The notes beneath the pieces were generated by a model. It saw only the letters and a program-made list of their open reading frames with translations. It had not been told where the DNA came from and did no database searches. Position numbers and translations under genes: made by a program. Shown in pieces: positions 1 to 9,707 of a stretch of DNA of 64,000 bases. The stretch comes from Cytobacillus sp. FSL H8-0458 (GTDB lineage: Bacteria > Bacillota > Bacilli > Bacillales > Cytobacillaceae). The stretch covers positions 2,790,001 to 2,854,000 of the forward strand of contig NZ_JBBOBR010000001.1 in the NCBI RefSeq assembly GCF_038002165.1, in the 5' to 3' direction. Numbering within the stretch: the stretch's first letter is position 1; each line of letters starts with the position of its first letter.

Positions 1-1926
1 TTTTATGAAAACCTGCAATGCAATCAACAGGATAAAGATACCTAATCCTACAATATCAGTAACCCCTTCAGGGTAAATTAGGAGCAGGCCTCCTACAATT
101 CCCAGCAGCCTTTCAAAAATATTTAACTTGCGAAGCCAGTAGCCAATTACGCCAGCTCCAATTGCCATCATACCTGCCAAAGCGGTGAATACTACCCAGA
201 TTAAGTAATACCAGGTTGTATCGATCATTAATAACTCCGGTGACAGGACAAACATGTATGGGATAATAAAAGCCCCAATGGCAAGCTTGGATGCTGTTAC
301 TCCTGTCTTTATCGGATCTCCTCCGGATACACCAGCTGCCGCAAATGCTGCAAGAGCAACTGGAGGTGTGACATCTGCCACAATACCGAAATAGAACACA
401 AATAAGTGAGCAGATAAATCAGGTACGCCCAGAAGGATGATTGCTGGGGCAGCTATTGTTGATGTGATAACATAGTTTGCCGTTGTTGGTGATCCCATAC
501 CAAGGATAATTGCTGCAACCATTGTCAGCATCAAAGTTGGGATCAACAGCCCGCCGGAAAGATCAAGCAGGCCATTCGCCATCTTTAATCCAAGCCCTGT
601 CTTTACAACTACACCAACAATAATACCTGCCGCAGCTGTTGCTGCAGCAACGCCCAAAGCCGTACGTGCACCATCAACTAAAGCATCGATAGCATCTCTG
701 AATCCAATACGCGTTTCTTTGCTAATCATACTTACTGCAACCGTAATGACAATTGACCAGAGAGCAGCACGTATTACGCTCATTCCGCTCATTAGCAGGA
801 TGATAACTGCTAAAATCGGCAACAGCAGATAAATCTTCTTCATTACTTCTTTGCGGTTAGGCATCTCTTCATCTTTCAGACCTCTAAGACCTACACGTTT
901 CGCTTCGAAGTGAGTCATGATCCAGACTCCTGCAAAATATAGAAGTGCAGGAATTGCAGCTGCCTTTGCAATATCCCAGTATGTAATGCCGCCGCCAATA
1001 AACTCAACCATCAGGAATGCAGCAGCACCCATGATTGGAGGCATAATCTGGCCGCCGGTTGATGCAGTCGCTTCAACTGCGCCAGCGAATTCTTTCTTGT
1101 AGCCAAGCTTTTTCATCATAGGGATGGTAAAAGAGCCTGAAGTTACTACATTAGCTACAGAACTTCCGCTAATTGTTCCCTGTAGTGCACTTGAGAAAAT
1201 GGCAACCTTCGCCGGTCCGCCAGTTCTCTTTCCGGCGATGGATACGGCCAAATCATTAAAATACTGGCCTACCCCCGTTTTTACAAGGAATGAACCAAAT
1301 AACAAGAATAGAAATATAAACGTAGCAGATACGCCTAGAGGGGTACCCAGGATTCCCTCGGTAGTAAAGAACATGGTCTGCACCAATCTTTCTAAATCAA
1401 GACCGCGGTGCGCCAAAAAGGCCGGCATATATGGCCCGAACATTGCATAGGCAAGAAAAATGACGGCAATAATGGTTATTGGAAGTCCAACCGCGCGCCT
1501 TGTCGCTTCCAGAACCAGAAGAACTGCAATTAGACCTACATAAAAATCGATCTCGGTCAGACGGCCGGCCCTCATGACAATTTCATCAATAAAAAGTGGC
1601 CAATAAGCTCCTACAGCAATACCCAGTATAGCTAAAATGATGTCGTACCAGGCAACTTTATGCTTTCTTCCCCTATCTTTCTTCCTTGCAGGGAATAACA
1701 GAAATATTAGGGCTAATGCAAAACCTAAATGAATCGAACGCTGCAGCTGGGCTGTAAGCATCCCGAAAACCCCTGTATATAAATGGAACAGTGAAAATGC
1801 TAAAAGCCCAAAAAAGACGATCCAGCCTAATACTCCTCCTAATTTCCTTGTACCAGCCTCTGGATCGTATTTTTCCAGCAATTTCTGCTGTTCCTCAAGA
1901 GATAATGTTTCCCCTTTATTTTCCAA
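1..1926 (-). CDS. TRAP transporter fused permease (DctQ/DctM type), 3' end outside the window
   Basis: This is the membrane component of a TRAP transporter, which uses an ion gradient to import a solute delivered by a periplasmic-type binding protein. The reading frame stays open for 642 codons up to the window edge, so only the last few residues should be missing. I chose the TTG at 1926-1924 as start because a GGAGTG ribosome site lies just upstream; the gene overlaps the end of the DUF1850 gene by 11 bases. The protein is almost entirely hydrophobic helices with Gly/Pro-rich turns such as GGQIMPPIMGAAAF and MGSPTTANYV, typical of the fused 4TM/12TM permeases paired with TAXI receptors. Substrate is unknown; the partner is the binding lipoprotein at 2586-3578. 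Confidence 0.9.
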   Translation of the reverse strand, partial: MENKGETLSLEEQQKLLEKYDPEAGTRKLGGVLGWIVFFGLLAFSLFHLYTGVFGMLTAQLQRSIHLGFALALIFLLFPARKKDRGRKHKVAWYDIILAILGIAVGAYWPLFIDEIVMRAGRLTEIDFYVGLIAVLLVLEATRRAVGLPITIIAVIFLAYAMFGPYMPAFLAHRGLDLERLVQTMFFTTEGILGTPLGVSATFIFLFLLFGSFLVKTGVGQYFNDLAVSIAGKRTGGPAKVAIFSSALQGTISGSSVANVVTSGSFTIPMMKKLGYKKEFAGAVEATASTGGQIMPPIMGAAAFLMVEFIGGGITYWDIAKAAAIPALLYFAGVWIMTHFEAKRVGLRGLKDEEMPNRKEVMKKIYLLLPILAVIILLMSGMSVIRAALWSIVITVAVSMISKETRIGFRDAIDALVDGARTALGVAAATAAAGIIVGVVVKTGLGLKMANGLLDLSGGLLIPTLMLTMVAAIILGMGSPTTANYVITSTIAAPAIILLGVPDLSAHLFVFYFGIVADVTPPVALAAFAAAGVSGGDPIKTGVTASKLAIGAFIIPYMFVLSPELLMIDTTWYYLIWVVFTALAGMMAIGAGVIGYWLRKLNIFERLLGIVGGLLLIYPEGVTDIVGLGIFILLIALQVFIK

Positions 1927-2446
1927 GGATATTCACTCCTTTCAACACCTCGATTAAGTTTATCTTTTTTGCCTTTATTCGTACCCATGTACCAGGTTCG
2001 ATATAATCTGTAAGGACATATTCTTCACCTTGCAGAATCAATCTGTGATTCGCTCTGACCTTACCCAGCCTTAAGTCAAATGAAGGAAAGATCCTTTTCA
2101 TATTCTTAATATAATATTTGCCGTTCTTTTGTTCAAATTCCTCTCCATCTGCAGCATTTTCTGGCATACCGATGGCAAAATCCTCATACATGAGTTCGAA
2201 CAATTTAATATTTCCATCTCCGGTTATAGTGTAGCTTTCTACAACATCTGTAAGGTGGATGGAATGTGTATACTTTATATTAAATGTTCTGTCCTCTTTA
2301 ATCGGGAAATAAGCAATCACCTTTCCTTTGTTTTGATACTCAAAAACAACTGCCTGCTTAATGGGTATGAAGAACATGATTGCGATGGTTATGATTACGA
2401 GGAGTGCCAGGACCGCCTTTTTATCCCCTGGCTTATTAAAGTTCAT
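1916..2446 (-). CDS. DUF1850 domain protein of the TRAP operon
   Basis: This is a 176-residue protein with one N-terminal hydrophobic segment (about residues 10-27) followed by a soluble, beta-rich extracytoplasmic part. DUF1850 proteins are regularly encoded between TAXI-type binding proteins and fused TRAP permeases; their function is unknown, and an accessory role in transport is an inference. The ATG at 2446 has a good GGAGG site. Its 3' end overlaps the permease start, so the two are probably translationally coupled. Confidence 0.8.
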   Translation of the reverse strand: MNFNKPGDKKAVLALLVIITIAIMFFIPIKQAVVFEYQNKGKVIAYFPIKEDRTFNIKYTHSIHLTDVVESYTITGDGNIKLFELMYEDFAIGMPENAADGEEFEQKNGKYYIKNMKRIFPSFDLRLGKVRANHRLILQGEEYVLTDYIEPGTWVRIKAKKINLIEVLKGVNILGK

Positions 2447-2511
2447 GAAACCTCCACCTAAAAAAATTTGTCAGCTTTTACAATTGATTGCCACTTCATT
2501 TTAAAAATTAA

Positions 2512-2555
2512 TTGACCGGCGCAATAACCTTATCAGGTTTTTTACAGCCGGCCAA
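2512..2555 (-). other. intergenic hairpin after the TAXI binding-protein gene
   Basis: An inverted repeat (TTGACCGGC at 2512-2520 with GCCGGCCAA at 2547-2555, plus an inner AACCT/AGGTT stem) lies between the binding-protein stop and the DUF1850 gene. There is no good T tract, so it is more likely an mRNA-stabilising or partial-attenuation hairpin than a full terminator. Confidence 0.6.
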
Positions 2556-2585
2556 ATTTCATCATTTGATTATGTTAGTGAAAGA

Positions 2586-3578
2586 TTATTCAGCTTTAAA
2601 GCCTTTTTCGTCAAAGTACTTTTTAGCACCAGGGTGCAGTTCAATACCAGTACCTTTAACAGCATTTTCAGCCTTAATCATTTTACCTTTGGCATGTGTA
2701 ACTTTGTCAAGGTTCTCAAAGATTGCTTTCGTAACATCGTAAACTACATCCTCTGAAAGGTCATTTGAAACAACAAGCATTGCCTGTACAGCTACTGTCG
2801 GCGCAGCTTCCGCAAGCTTATATGTTCCAGATGGCACTTCATCCTGTACATAGTAAGGATATTTCTTAATTAATGCATCGATTTTATCCTGCTCAATCGG
2901 AACAATCACAACATCTTCAGTTGCAGAAAGTCCTTCTACTGCACCTGTTGGTGTTCCTGCTGTAACAAATGCAGCGTCAATAGTGCCATCCTGGATTCCG
3001 GCAGTCGACTCATCAAAAGAAAGATCCTGTTTTTGAATGTCATCCAATTTGATTCCATGCACTTCAAGGATCTGTTCTGCATTAGCAGCAGTTCCTGAAC
3101 CAGGTGCTCCGATTGAAACTTTTTTGCCTTTTAAGTCTTCAACTGATTTAATGCCGGATTTTGCAGTAGTAACGATCTGGATCGTTTCAGGATAAAGCGT
3201 GCCAATTGCACTCACATTATCCACTGCTGCACCTTCAAACATTAATTTACCTTCTTGCGCATATGAAGCAATGTCAGTTTGAGAGAATGCAATCTCTGCA
3301 TTGCCATCTTTCAATGTGTTCATGTTCTCTGCAGATGCACCTGATACTTCAGCATTTGTATCAATGCCTGTAGCATCAGAAATAATCTCAGCGAATGATC
3401 CGCCTAGCGGATAGTATGTACCGCCTGTTCCACCAGTCACGATGCTCATGAATTTTGGCTTTTCTGCGCCGCCTTCTCCATCTCCGCCGCCTTCATCTTT
3501 TCCGCCGCCGCAGGCTGCAAGAACCATAGAAAGCGCTAACAGCAGAGCTGTGGCTAGGAATATACTTCTTTTTTTCAT
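2586..3578 (-). CDS. TAXI family TRAP transporter solute-binding lipoprotein
   Basis: This is a 330-residue extracellular receptor of a TRAP transporter. It begins with a lipoprotein signal peptide ending in VLAAC (Cys23) and a Gly/Glu linker, then the mature domain opening with a GGTGGTYYPLGG stretch (about residues 49-60) that is characteristic of the TAXI (TRAP-associated extracytoplasmic immunogenic) family. The segment GKKVSIGAPGSGTAANAEQI near residues 150-169 is also typical. It is the first gene of a three-gene operon with the DUF1850 protein and permease. Substrate cannot be read from sequence; some TAXI proteins bind glutamate-like or small organic acids. The ATG follows a strong AGGGGG site. 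Confidence 0.92.
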   Translation of the reverse strand: MKKRSIFLATALLLALSMVLAACGGGKDEGGGDGEGGAEKPKFMSIVTGGTGGTYYPLGGSFAEIISDATGIDTNAEVSGASAENMNTLKDGNAEIAFSQTDIASYAQEGKLMFEGAAVDNVSAIGTLYPETIQIVTTAKSGIKSVEDLKGKKVSIGAPGSGTAANAEQILEVHGIKLDDIQKQDLSFDESTAGIQDGTIDAAFVTAGTPTGAVEGLSATEDVVIVPIEQDKIDALIKKYPYYVQDEVPSGTYKLAEAAPTVAVQAMLVVSNDLSEDVVYDVTKAIFENLDKVTHAKGKMIKAENAVKGTGIELHPGAKKYFDEKGFKAE

Positions 3579-3806
3579 CCTATTTCCCCCTTTTAAAGAT
3601 TAGATTTTATCAATTATATACTAACATAAACCTTATTAGAATTGTCAAATGATTCCTAGCTGCTTTAAGATACGGAAATTTACTTACTCCAATAATTTGC
3701 ATCCCGATCTATGAATGAGAATGCAAGTAAAAAGCAATTCCTATATATATATGATAAAATCATCATGTAAACTCTTACATAAAGACTAAACGGAGGAACA
3801 GACATT

Positions 3807-4529
3807 ATGGATTACCCTAGAGGATCAATACAGGATATCAGGATTCAAAGCAAAGAATTGGGTGAAGAAGTTGAACTCCTCATTTATTTGCCCGCTTCCT
3901 TTTCACCTTTATATAAATACACTGTTGTTATAGCCCAGGACGGGAAAGATTACTTCCAGCTGGGAAGAGCCGGGCGCATCGCGGATGAATTATTAAATGA
4001 AAAAGAAATCGAAAATATCATCATTGTTGGTGTCCCTTATAAAAACGTCAAGGATAGATGGAAGAAATATCATCCGGACGGTGAACAGCATAATGCATAT
4101 ATCCGTTTTCTTGCACATGAACTGGTTCCATACCTTGACAATGAATTCCCTACTTATCAAATGGGAATGGGACGGGCACTTATGGGAGATTCCCTTGCAG
4201 CAACTGTTTCCTTAATGGCGGCCCTTCAATACCCTAATACTTTCGGAAGACTAATTCTTCAATCACCTTATGTTGATAACTCCGTTACAGAAGCAGTAGA
4301 GGAATTTACCCAGCCTCACCTTCTTAATATTTATCATGTTATCGGGAAAGGCGAGACATCTGTAAAAACCACAGGAGGAGAAGAAAAAGATTTTCTTACT
4401 CCAAACCGGGATCTTTCCAATTTGTTTAAGCAAAAGCAATTTCCTTACTTCTATGATGAATTCGAGGGAAATCATACATGGACATACTGGCAGCCTGATT
4501 TAAAAAGGGCATTAAAGTATATGTTTTAA
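3807..4529 (+). CDS. yjcH: YjcH-like alpha/beta hydrolase (esterase family)
   Basis: This 240-residue cytoplasmic protein resembles the enterochelin-esterase-like (esterase D) family. A nucleophile elbow GDSLA puts the catalytic serine near residue 129, and a late His in GNHTWTYW (about residue 223) fits the catalytic histidine. Position next to yjcG and yjcF, as in B. subtilis, supports orthology to YjcH. No signal peptide is visible. Substrate is unknown. Confidence 0.8.
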   Translation: MDYPRGSIQDIRIQSKELGEEVELLIYLPASFSPLYKYTVVIAQDGKDYFQLGRAGRIADELLNEKEIENIIIVGVPYKNVKDRWKKYHPDGEQHNAYIRFLAHELVPYLDNEFPTYQMGMGRALMGDSLAATVSLMAALQYPNTFGRLILQSPYVDNSVTEAVEEFTQPHLLNIYHVIGKGETSVKTTGGEEKDFLTPNRDLSNLFKQKQFPYFYDEFEGNHTWTYWQPDLKRALKYMF

Positions 4530-4720
4530 CTGGAAATTGAGTGAAAAGAACTATTCTTCCGCAATAAAAAGATTACCAAAGCTCACTGCTTTTTAATGTA
4601 AAAAAAGGTATAATTATATAATGAATTTAGAAAATTTGCTATAATAGTTCAACAAAGTGTTTTTCATTTAAGTTTAGCCTGCAAATTATAAAAATTATTA
4701 ATAAACATGGAGGTTGTTGT

Positions 4721-5239
4721 ATGGAGACTAATTACGGCATCGTTATTTTCCCGTCAAAAAAGCTGCAGGATTTGGCTAATTCTTATAGAAAGCGGTATGA
4801 TCCGCATTATGCTCTAATTTCTCCGCATATAACTTTAAGATCGCGCTTTGAAGCATCTGAAGAAGAAATAAAGCGGCTGACAGAAACACTTTATGGAATA
4901 GCTAAAAAACACGATCCCTTTCAAATAAACGCATCAAAAATCAGCTCCTTCCAGCCTGTCAACAATGTAATTTATTTCAAAATTGAGCCTTCAATCCAGC
5001 TCGAAGAGTTACATGTTGAACTGAATGATTATATTAGCGGAGAAGCACCTGAATATAATTTTGTCCCTCATATTACCATCGGGCAAAAACTCTCCAATGA
5101 TGAGCATTCAGATGTGTATGGAAGCTTAAGAATGCAGCCGGTGAATCATGAAGAGGTGGTCGATCGTTTTCATCTTCTGTATCAGCTGGAAAACGGATCT
5201 TGGACCGTATATGAAACATTCAGGCTAGGGAAGGAATAG
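4721..5239 (+). CDS. yjcG: YjcG, 2H phosphoesterase (2'-5' RNA ligase-like)
   Basis: This 172-residue protein carries the two H-x-T signature motifs of the 2H phosphoesterase superfamily: HITL at residues 36-39 and HITI at residues 117-120. These form the paired catalytic histidines acting on cyclic or 2',3' phosphodiester bonds. The natural substrate of YjcG is not established. A possible extended -10 promoter (TGCTATAAT, 4637-4645) lies upstream, and yjcF follows after four bases, so the two form an operon. Confidence 0.88.
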   Translation: METNYGIVIFPSKKLQDLANSYRKRYDPHYALISPHITLRSRFEASEEEIKRLTETLYGIAKKHDPFQINASKISSFQPVNNVIYFKIEPSIQLEELHVELNDYISGEAPEYNFVPHITIGQKLSNDEHSDVYGSLRMQPVNHEEVVDRFHLLYQLENGSWTVYETFRLGKE

Positions 5240-5243
5240 TAAA

Positions 5244-5666
5244 ATGGAAGTAAAAGTTGTATCATCTGAGCAAGAATTGCAAGATGCATTCTCAGTAAGG
5301 AAACACGTTTTCGTCAGCGAGCAAAATGTTCCCGAAGAAGAGGAAATCGATCAGTTCGAGGACGAAGCAGTCCATTTTGTTCTATATTATAATGGCATGC
5401 CTGCAGGTGCCGGAAGGTTTCGCACCGTAGACGGCAATGGAAAAGTGGAAAGAATTTGCGTATTAAAGGAGCACCGCAAGAGCGGATCCGGAAAAGCAAT
5501 AATGGAAAAAATTGAGGAACATGCTATGAAACAAGGATTGCCTTCCTTAAAATTAAATGCCCAGACTCAGGCTATTCCTTTTTATGAAAAGCTGGGCTAT
5601 CAGGTAATCTCAGAAGAATTTATGGATGCCGGAATCCCGCACCGTACAATGAAGAAAACGATATAG
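5244..5666 (+). CDS. yjcF: YjcF, GNAT family N-acetyltransferase
   Basis: This is a 140-residue acetyltransferase of the ElaA/YjcF type. The N-terminus (VFVSEQNVPEEEEID) and the acetyl-CoA-binding segment around VLKEHRKSGSGKAIMEKI (about residues 74-91) are typical of the family, followed by the FYEKLGY core motif near residue 113. It is translated immediately after yjcG and ends at a strong terminator. The acceptor substrate is unknown. Confidence 0.88.
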   Translation: MEVKVVSSEQELQDAFSVRKHVFVSEQNVPEEEEIDQFEDEAVHFVLYYNGMPAGAGRFRTVDGNGKVERICVLKEHRKSGSGKAIMEKIEEHAMKQGLPSLKLNAQTQAIPFYEKLGYQVISEEFMDAGIPHRTMKKTI

Positions 5667-5672
5667 CGGACA

Positions 5673-5703
5673 AGCTCCTGCCATGTTGGCGGGAGCTTTT
5701 TTT
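5673..5703 (+). terminator. intrinsic terminator of yjcG-yjcF
   Basis: A 10-bp GC-rich stem (AGCTCCTGCC / GGCGGGAGCT) with a 5-base loop is followed by seven Ts. Confidence 0.92.
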
Positions 5704-5815
5704 AGATGCTCATCTCAGACAAAACGCGATAGAAGCTGCGTTGAAACTTATATGCAATAATTTTGGGCTTTCAGCAAACACTATTTGGGATACAGCATTC
5801 TAAGGAGTGGTTTGA

Positions 5816-6490
5816 ATGGAATATTTACACATCTTAAGTGTACTTGTGGTAGGATATATTTTCTTGTTTATTATGGCTAAACTCCTGGGGAAAACACAAA
5901 TTACACAGATTACTCCATTTGATTTTATCTCAGCCATCGTGTTAGGCGAGCTGGTTGGCAATGCCCTGTACGATCAGGAAACTGGGATACCCGAAATTTT
6001 CTTTGCTGTTGCAGTATGGGGAATTCTCATTTACGCAACTGAAATACTTACTCAGAAATATAAACGGGCACGCAAGCTTCTTGAAGGTGAGCCCTCTATT
6101 GTTATTAAAAAAGGGAAAATTATCTATGAAGAATTGAAGAAAAATCATCTCGACATTAATCAGCTGCAGCACCTCCTCCGATCAAAGGATGTTTTTTCAA
6201 TCAGGGAATGTGAATATGCCATTCTGGAAACGGATGGAACAGTCAGCGCATTAAAAAAACCGCTTTTCGCGGCACCAACCATTCAGGATTTGAATCTCCC
6301 AATAAATAAAGTTGAACTTCCTGTAACAGTTATTTTAGACGGAGAGGTGGTTTGGGATAATCTTAAAAGCATTAATTGGGATGAAACAATACTTAAGAAT
6401 GAAATTAAAAAATTAGGAGCGAGCGGTGTCAAAGATGTTCTGTACGCTGAATGGAAAAAAGGAGAGGCCTTGCACGTGCAAACGTACTAA
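5816..6490 (+). CDS. DUF421 (YetF/YcaP family) membrane protein
   Basis: This 224-residue protein has three N-terminal membrane segments (roughly residues 5-24, 36-52 and 59-78), then a cytosolic domain with LLEGEPSIVIKKGKI and LLRSKDVFSIRECEYAILE, both diagnostic of the DUF421/YetF family. DUF421 proteins of the 2Duf/SpoVA type affect spore membrane properties in some bacilli, but this copy lacks an adjacent DUF1657 gene and sits alone. Its role here is unknown. Start ATG follows AAGGAG. Confidence 0.88.
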   Translation: MEYLHILSVLVVGYIFLFIMAKLLGKTQITQITPFDFISAIVLGELVGNALYDQETGIPEIFFAVAVWGILIYATEILTQKYKRARKLLEGEPSIVIKKGKIIYEELKKNHLDINQLQHLLRSKDVFSIRECEYAILETDGTVSALKKPLFAAPTIQDLNLPINKVELPVTVILDGEVVWDNLKSINWDETILKNEIKKLGASGVKDVLYAEWKKGEALHVQTY

Positions 6491-6500
6491 GCCTCTCCTT
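6455..6500 (-). terminator. terminator for the 6533-6817 gene
   Basis: On the minus strand an AGGAGAGGC...GCCTCTCCT stem is followed by six Ts. It overlaps the end of the DUF421 coding region on the other strand. Confidence 0.75.
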
Positions 6501-6532
6501 CTATTAGATAACTAGCTCATGTTTCGGCTTTC

Positions 6533-6817
6533 TTAAATGCATTCACTAATAAAACGCCCTTTTCCTGTCAGCTCTCCATATGTTTGTTCTGCTTTTTTAC
6601 TAATGGTCCGAGTTTGGGCTTCTGCCCTCTCCTGAGTATTTGATTTAGTTAATCTTCTTTGCATATCAAGGGGAAGTTCGTGACGGAAGGCTTTTGCATT
6701 GGATTGTGCTGATATCCTGGCAACTGGCACGAACCGGAACGGATCATACTTTGTGCCAATCTCTCTTTCTGCATACTGATTATATTGATATGAAGTTACA
6801 GGCAGAATGTAGCCCAT
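6533..6817 (-). CDS. conserved small Bacillus protein of unknown function (94 aa)
   Basis: This is a 94-residue soluble protein I do not recognise by name. It opens with MGYILPVTSYQYNQYAERE, has a basic Gln/Arg-rich middle and ends in a TYGELTGKGRFISE tail. It has a good ribosome site (GGGGAG) and its own terminator, both of which support expression. It is convergent with the DUF421 gene and divergent from yjcD. Confidence 0.7.
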   Translation of the reverse strand: MGYILPVTSYQYNQYAEREIGTKYDPFRFVPVARISAQSNAKAFRHELPLDMQRRLTKSNTQERAEAQTRTISKKAEQTYGELTGKGRFISECI

Positions 6818-7021
6818 GAATACTCCCCTTTCAATTATGTATTTATCTGATTAATAAGAGAATACGTATCTGAATTTGATTTTATGTACCCGTTTCCATG
6901 AAATTTTAAACAGAAAAGCACTTTTGAATCCTTTACCGGTTTGTTATGATTAAATTTGTCTTGTTGTAAAAAAAAATAATATTGTTAAACTCGGCAATTT
7001 ATATATAATGGGGTATTTTTT

Positions 7022-9340
7022 ATGAAAACAGCAAAGTTACATAATAAGACTGTGAATCTGGAACACTTGAACAGAGAGAGTTTTCAGCATATTTATGAGG
7101 AAGGCAAAAAAGGAAAGCTGTGCTGCCCTGATTGCGGAGCTTCTGTCCGTTTGTATTTGGGAATTCTGGATGAACCTCATTTTTATCATATTCAGCAAAG
7201 CAGCAGAACGTGCAAAGATATAATTCTTAACCCCGAATCAGTCCAGACGGAGACTGAAGAATATATAGAAAGAAATGGATTCAAAATTCCTGTTTCAAGG
7301 TCAATTGCTTCAGCTGCAGTAAAAGAAATCGAATCAGCCTTTAAAAAAGCTCAGCCGGTAAAAAATATCCCTCTCTATATTCAAGAAGGCACTGCCAGCC
7401 CCAGTTTCCCTGATGAATACCTTAAGTCTCTTTCACAAGCAGGTGTCTTTTTGGATAAAAAGCAGGCTGCGGCTGTGTCTCATCTAGATGGGCCACTGCT
7501 CGTTCTGGCAGGTGCAGGCAGCGGCAAAACCCGTGTTTTAACAACACGGACTGCTTTTATGCTTCGCGAGAAAAATATCGACCCTAAATCAATAATGCTC
7601 GTTACATTTACAGCTAAGGCTGCGGCTGAAATGAAGGAGCGCCTTACCCATTACCCTGGAATGGATGCCCGAAAGGTCAGGCAAATCGTTTCGGGCACTT
7701 TTCACAGCTTATTTTATCGGATCCTTTCTTTCCACAATCCGGAAAAATGGTCTTCAGGCAGGCTGCTTAATAAAGAATGGCAGCGGGAACAGATTATTAA
7801 AGAATCCAGCAAAGACTTAAAGCTCGATGAAAAGGAATTTGCCTTTGACATTGCCCTCCAGCAAATCAGCTATTGGAAAAATTCTCTTATCATACCTGGC
7901 AAGGTTAACCCAAAGAATGATTGGGAGGAACAAACCGCGATTCTTTATCAAAGGTATGAACAAACAAAAACAAAAAGGGAATTATTTGATTTTGATGATA
8001 TGCTCACAGGCTGCCATGCCCTTTTTATAGAAGAACCTGAGATTCTTGAACAATATCAAAATCGATTTCATTATTTCCTGATTGATGAGTTTCAGGATAT
8101 TAATAATGTTCAATATGAGCTAATAAAAATGCTGTCTGATAAAACCAAAAATGTCTGTGCAGTGGGGGACGATGATCAATCTATATATGCCTTCAGAGGA
8201 AGTGATCCCCAATATCTTTTAGATTTTGAAAAAGATTTCCCTGATGCTAAGGTAATTACATTGAATCAGAATTACCGCTCTGCTCATGAGATTGTATCAG
8301 CTGCAAACCAAATCATTTCTCTAAATAAATATAGACGTCCAAAAAGCATGAGTGCTCAATTTTCCGGTGGACAGCAGCCCTTCCTCTTTTTTCCTTATGA
8401 TGAGGAAGAAGAAGCTACGATGATCCTGACTGATATCCAGGAAAAAGTTGAGGATGGGTATGAACCGCGGGATTTTGCAGTACTATTCCGTACCCATACC
8501 GGGAGCAGAGCCATTTTTGAGCGGCTGGCCAATTCGAGCCTTCCATTTAAATTGGATCAGGATGCCGAATCATTTTATGATCGGTTTATTGTTCGAAGCA
8601 TGCTTGCTTTTCTAAAGCTATCGATAAATGAGGATGACCAGAATGCTTTGAAAGATATGCTCCCGTCTCTGTTTATTAAACAATCCGTCCTGCAGGATAT
8701 TAAGGCAGAAAGCATCCTGCAGGATTGCTCATTGCTGGAAAGCCTGAAGTTTATAAAAACAGGCTTTGCTTTTCAGGAAAGCAAATTAAAAAAAGTGATC
8801 CCTGTTACCAGATCAATCACAGGGATTAGTCCCATCACCGCAATTGAAACGGTTGAAAAAGAATTGGGATTCCAGGACTTTATAAAAAAACGAGGCAATG
8901 AAGGCAATAAAATGGATAAAGGCTCTGATGATATTAAAGATTTGAAGGTCGCTGCGCGTAATTTCCAGTCTCTTCATGAGTTTCTGGAGCATACTGAACA
9001 TATGAAAGCCATGAACAAAGAAATCAAGCGCCTCAGCAGGAATAATGATAATGCCATTACATTAAGCACTATCCACCGTGCAAAAGGGCTTGAATATAAT
9101 GTGGTATATGTGGCCGGTGCAGCAGAAGGAAACCTCCCGCATGATCATGCACTGGAAGCTTACCGTTCAGGTGAGTCTGCCCCCTTAGAGGAAGAACGAA
9201 GATTAATGTACGTTGCCGTAACAAGAGCCAGGAAGGACTTGTATATTTCTGTGCCGGAAAAAAGGCGCGGACGGAAGGCATATCCATCAAGGTTCCTTGC
9301 CCCCATCACAAGAAGCGGCAGAAACAAAGGCGAAAAATAA
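7022..9340 (+). CDS. yjcD: YjcD, UvrD/PcrA-type ATP-dependent DNA helicase with N-terminal Cys/His module
   Basis: This 772-residue superfamily 1A helicase has Walker A AGAGSGKT at residues 163-170, a Walker B region FLIDEFQDIN, the GDDDQSIYAFRG motif, LNQNYRS and the late motifs STIHRAKGLEYNVVYV and RRLMYVAVTRAR. In front of the helicase core, residues 34-64 hold a Cys-x2-Cys...HFYH...Cys pattern that looks like a zinc-binding module and resembles the start of CoiA. The family unwinds DNA with 3'-5' polarity, but the cellular role of YjcD is poorly defined. Start ATG has a weak GGGG site eight bases upstream. Confidence 0.92.
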   Translation: MKTAKLHNKTVNLEHLNRESFQHIYEEGKKGKLCCPDCGASVRLYLGILDEPHFYHIQQSSRTCKDIILNPESVQTETEEYIERNGFKIPVSRSIASAAVKEIESAFKKAQPVKNIPLYIQEGTASPSFPDEYLKSLSQAGVFLDKKQAAAVSHLDGPLLVLAGAGSGKTRVLTTRTAFMLREKNIDPKSIMLVTFTAKAAAEMKERLTHYPGMDARKVRQIVSGTFHSLFYRILSFHNPEKWSSGRLLNKEWQREQIIKESSKDLKLDEKEFAFDIALQQISYWKNSLIIPGKVNPKNDWEEQTAILYQRYEQTKTKRELFDFDDMLTGCHALFIEEPEILEQYQNRFHYFLIDEFQDINNVQYELIKMLSDKTKNVCAVGDDDQSIYAFRGSDPQYLLDFEKDFPDAKVITLNQNYRSAHEIVSAANQIISLNKYRRPKSMSAQFSGGQQPFLFFPYDEEEEATMILTDIQEKVEDGYEPRDFAVLFRTHTGSRAIFERLANSSLPFKLDQDAESFYDRFIVRSMLAFLKLSINEDDQNALKDMLPSLFIKQSVLQDIKAESILQDCSLLESLKFIKTGFAFQESKLKKVIPVTRSITGISPITAIETVEKELGFQDFIKKRGNEGNKMDKGSDDIKDLKVAARNFQSLHEFLEHTEHMKAMNKEIKRLSRNNDNAITLSTIHRAKGLEYNVVYVAGAAEGNLPHDHALEAYRSGESAPLEEERRLMYVAVTRARKDLYISVPEKRRGRKAYPSRFLAPITRSGRNKGEK

Positions 9341-9387
9341 ACAGAAGACCTGGCTGCAACCCGGCCAGGCCCTTCTGTTATTTTTTA
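9340..9387. terminator. bidirectional terminator between yjcD and spoVIF
   Basis: A long stem (AACAGAAG...CTTCTGTT with an inner CCTGGC/GCCAGG) is followed by a T-rich tract on the plus strand. It overlaps the last codons of spoVIF. Confidence 0.75.
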
Positions 9388-9641
9388 TTTATCATCTGGG
9401 AAATTGTATTAAAGTCAAGCTGCTTTCCATCAGCAACGATCGATTTAACAATCTTATCTTCCATATCCTTAGAGACTGGTTTGTTTGCAATTTGTGAAAC
9501 CCTTTTGATTACATTTCTCACAGTTTTTTCATCTTTAAAATTTGCATTCTGCAAAGAGCCGGCCAGTTCAAATACATCCTTCATATTTACGCCTGTTTTC
9601 TTTTCAAGGTTTTTAAAAAAGTTGTTATCCATACTGCTCAA
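9378..9641 (-). CDS. spoVIF: stage VI sporulation protein F
   Basis: This 87-residue protein matches SpoVIF (YjcC), a mother-cell protein that controls late spore-coat assembly and germination properties by affecting GerE in B. subtilis. The whole length is one small domain containing MKDVFELAGSLQNANFKDE and ending ISQMINKK. It lies beside yjcD, as in B. subtilis. Its upstream region is only about 65 bp before the repeat element at 9708, so that element may touch its promoter. Confidence 0.92.
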   Translation of the reverse strand: MSSMDNNFFKNLEKKTGVNMKDVFELAGSLQNANFKDEKTVRNVIKRVSQIANKPVSKDMEDKIVKSIVADGKQLDFNTISQMINKK

Positions 9642-9707
9642 TCACGCTCCTTCATTTACTCTTTTATATCTTATGAAGGTGGGCGGAAAACGTGAAATGT
9701 ATTAATC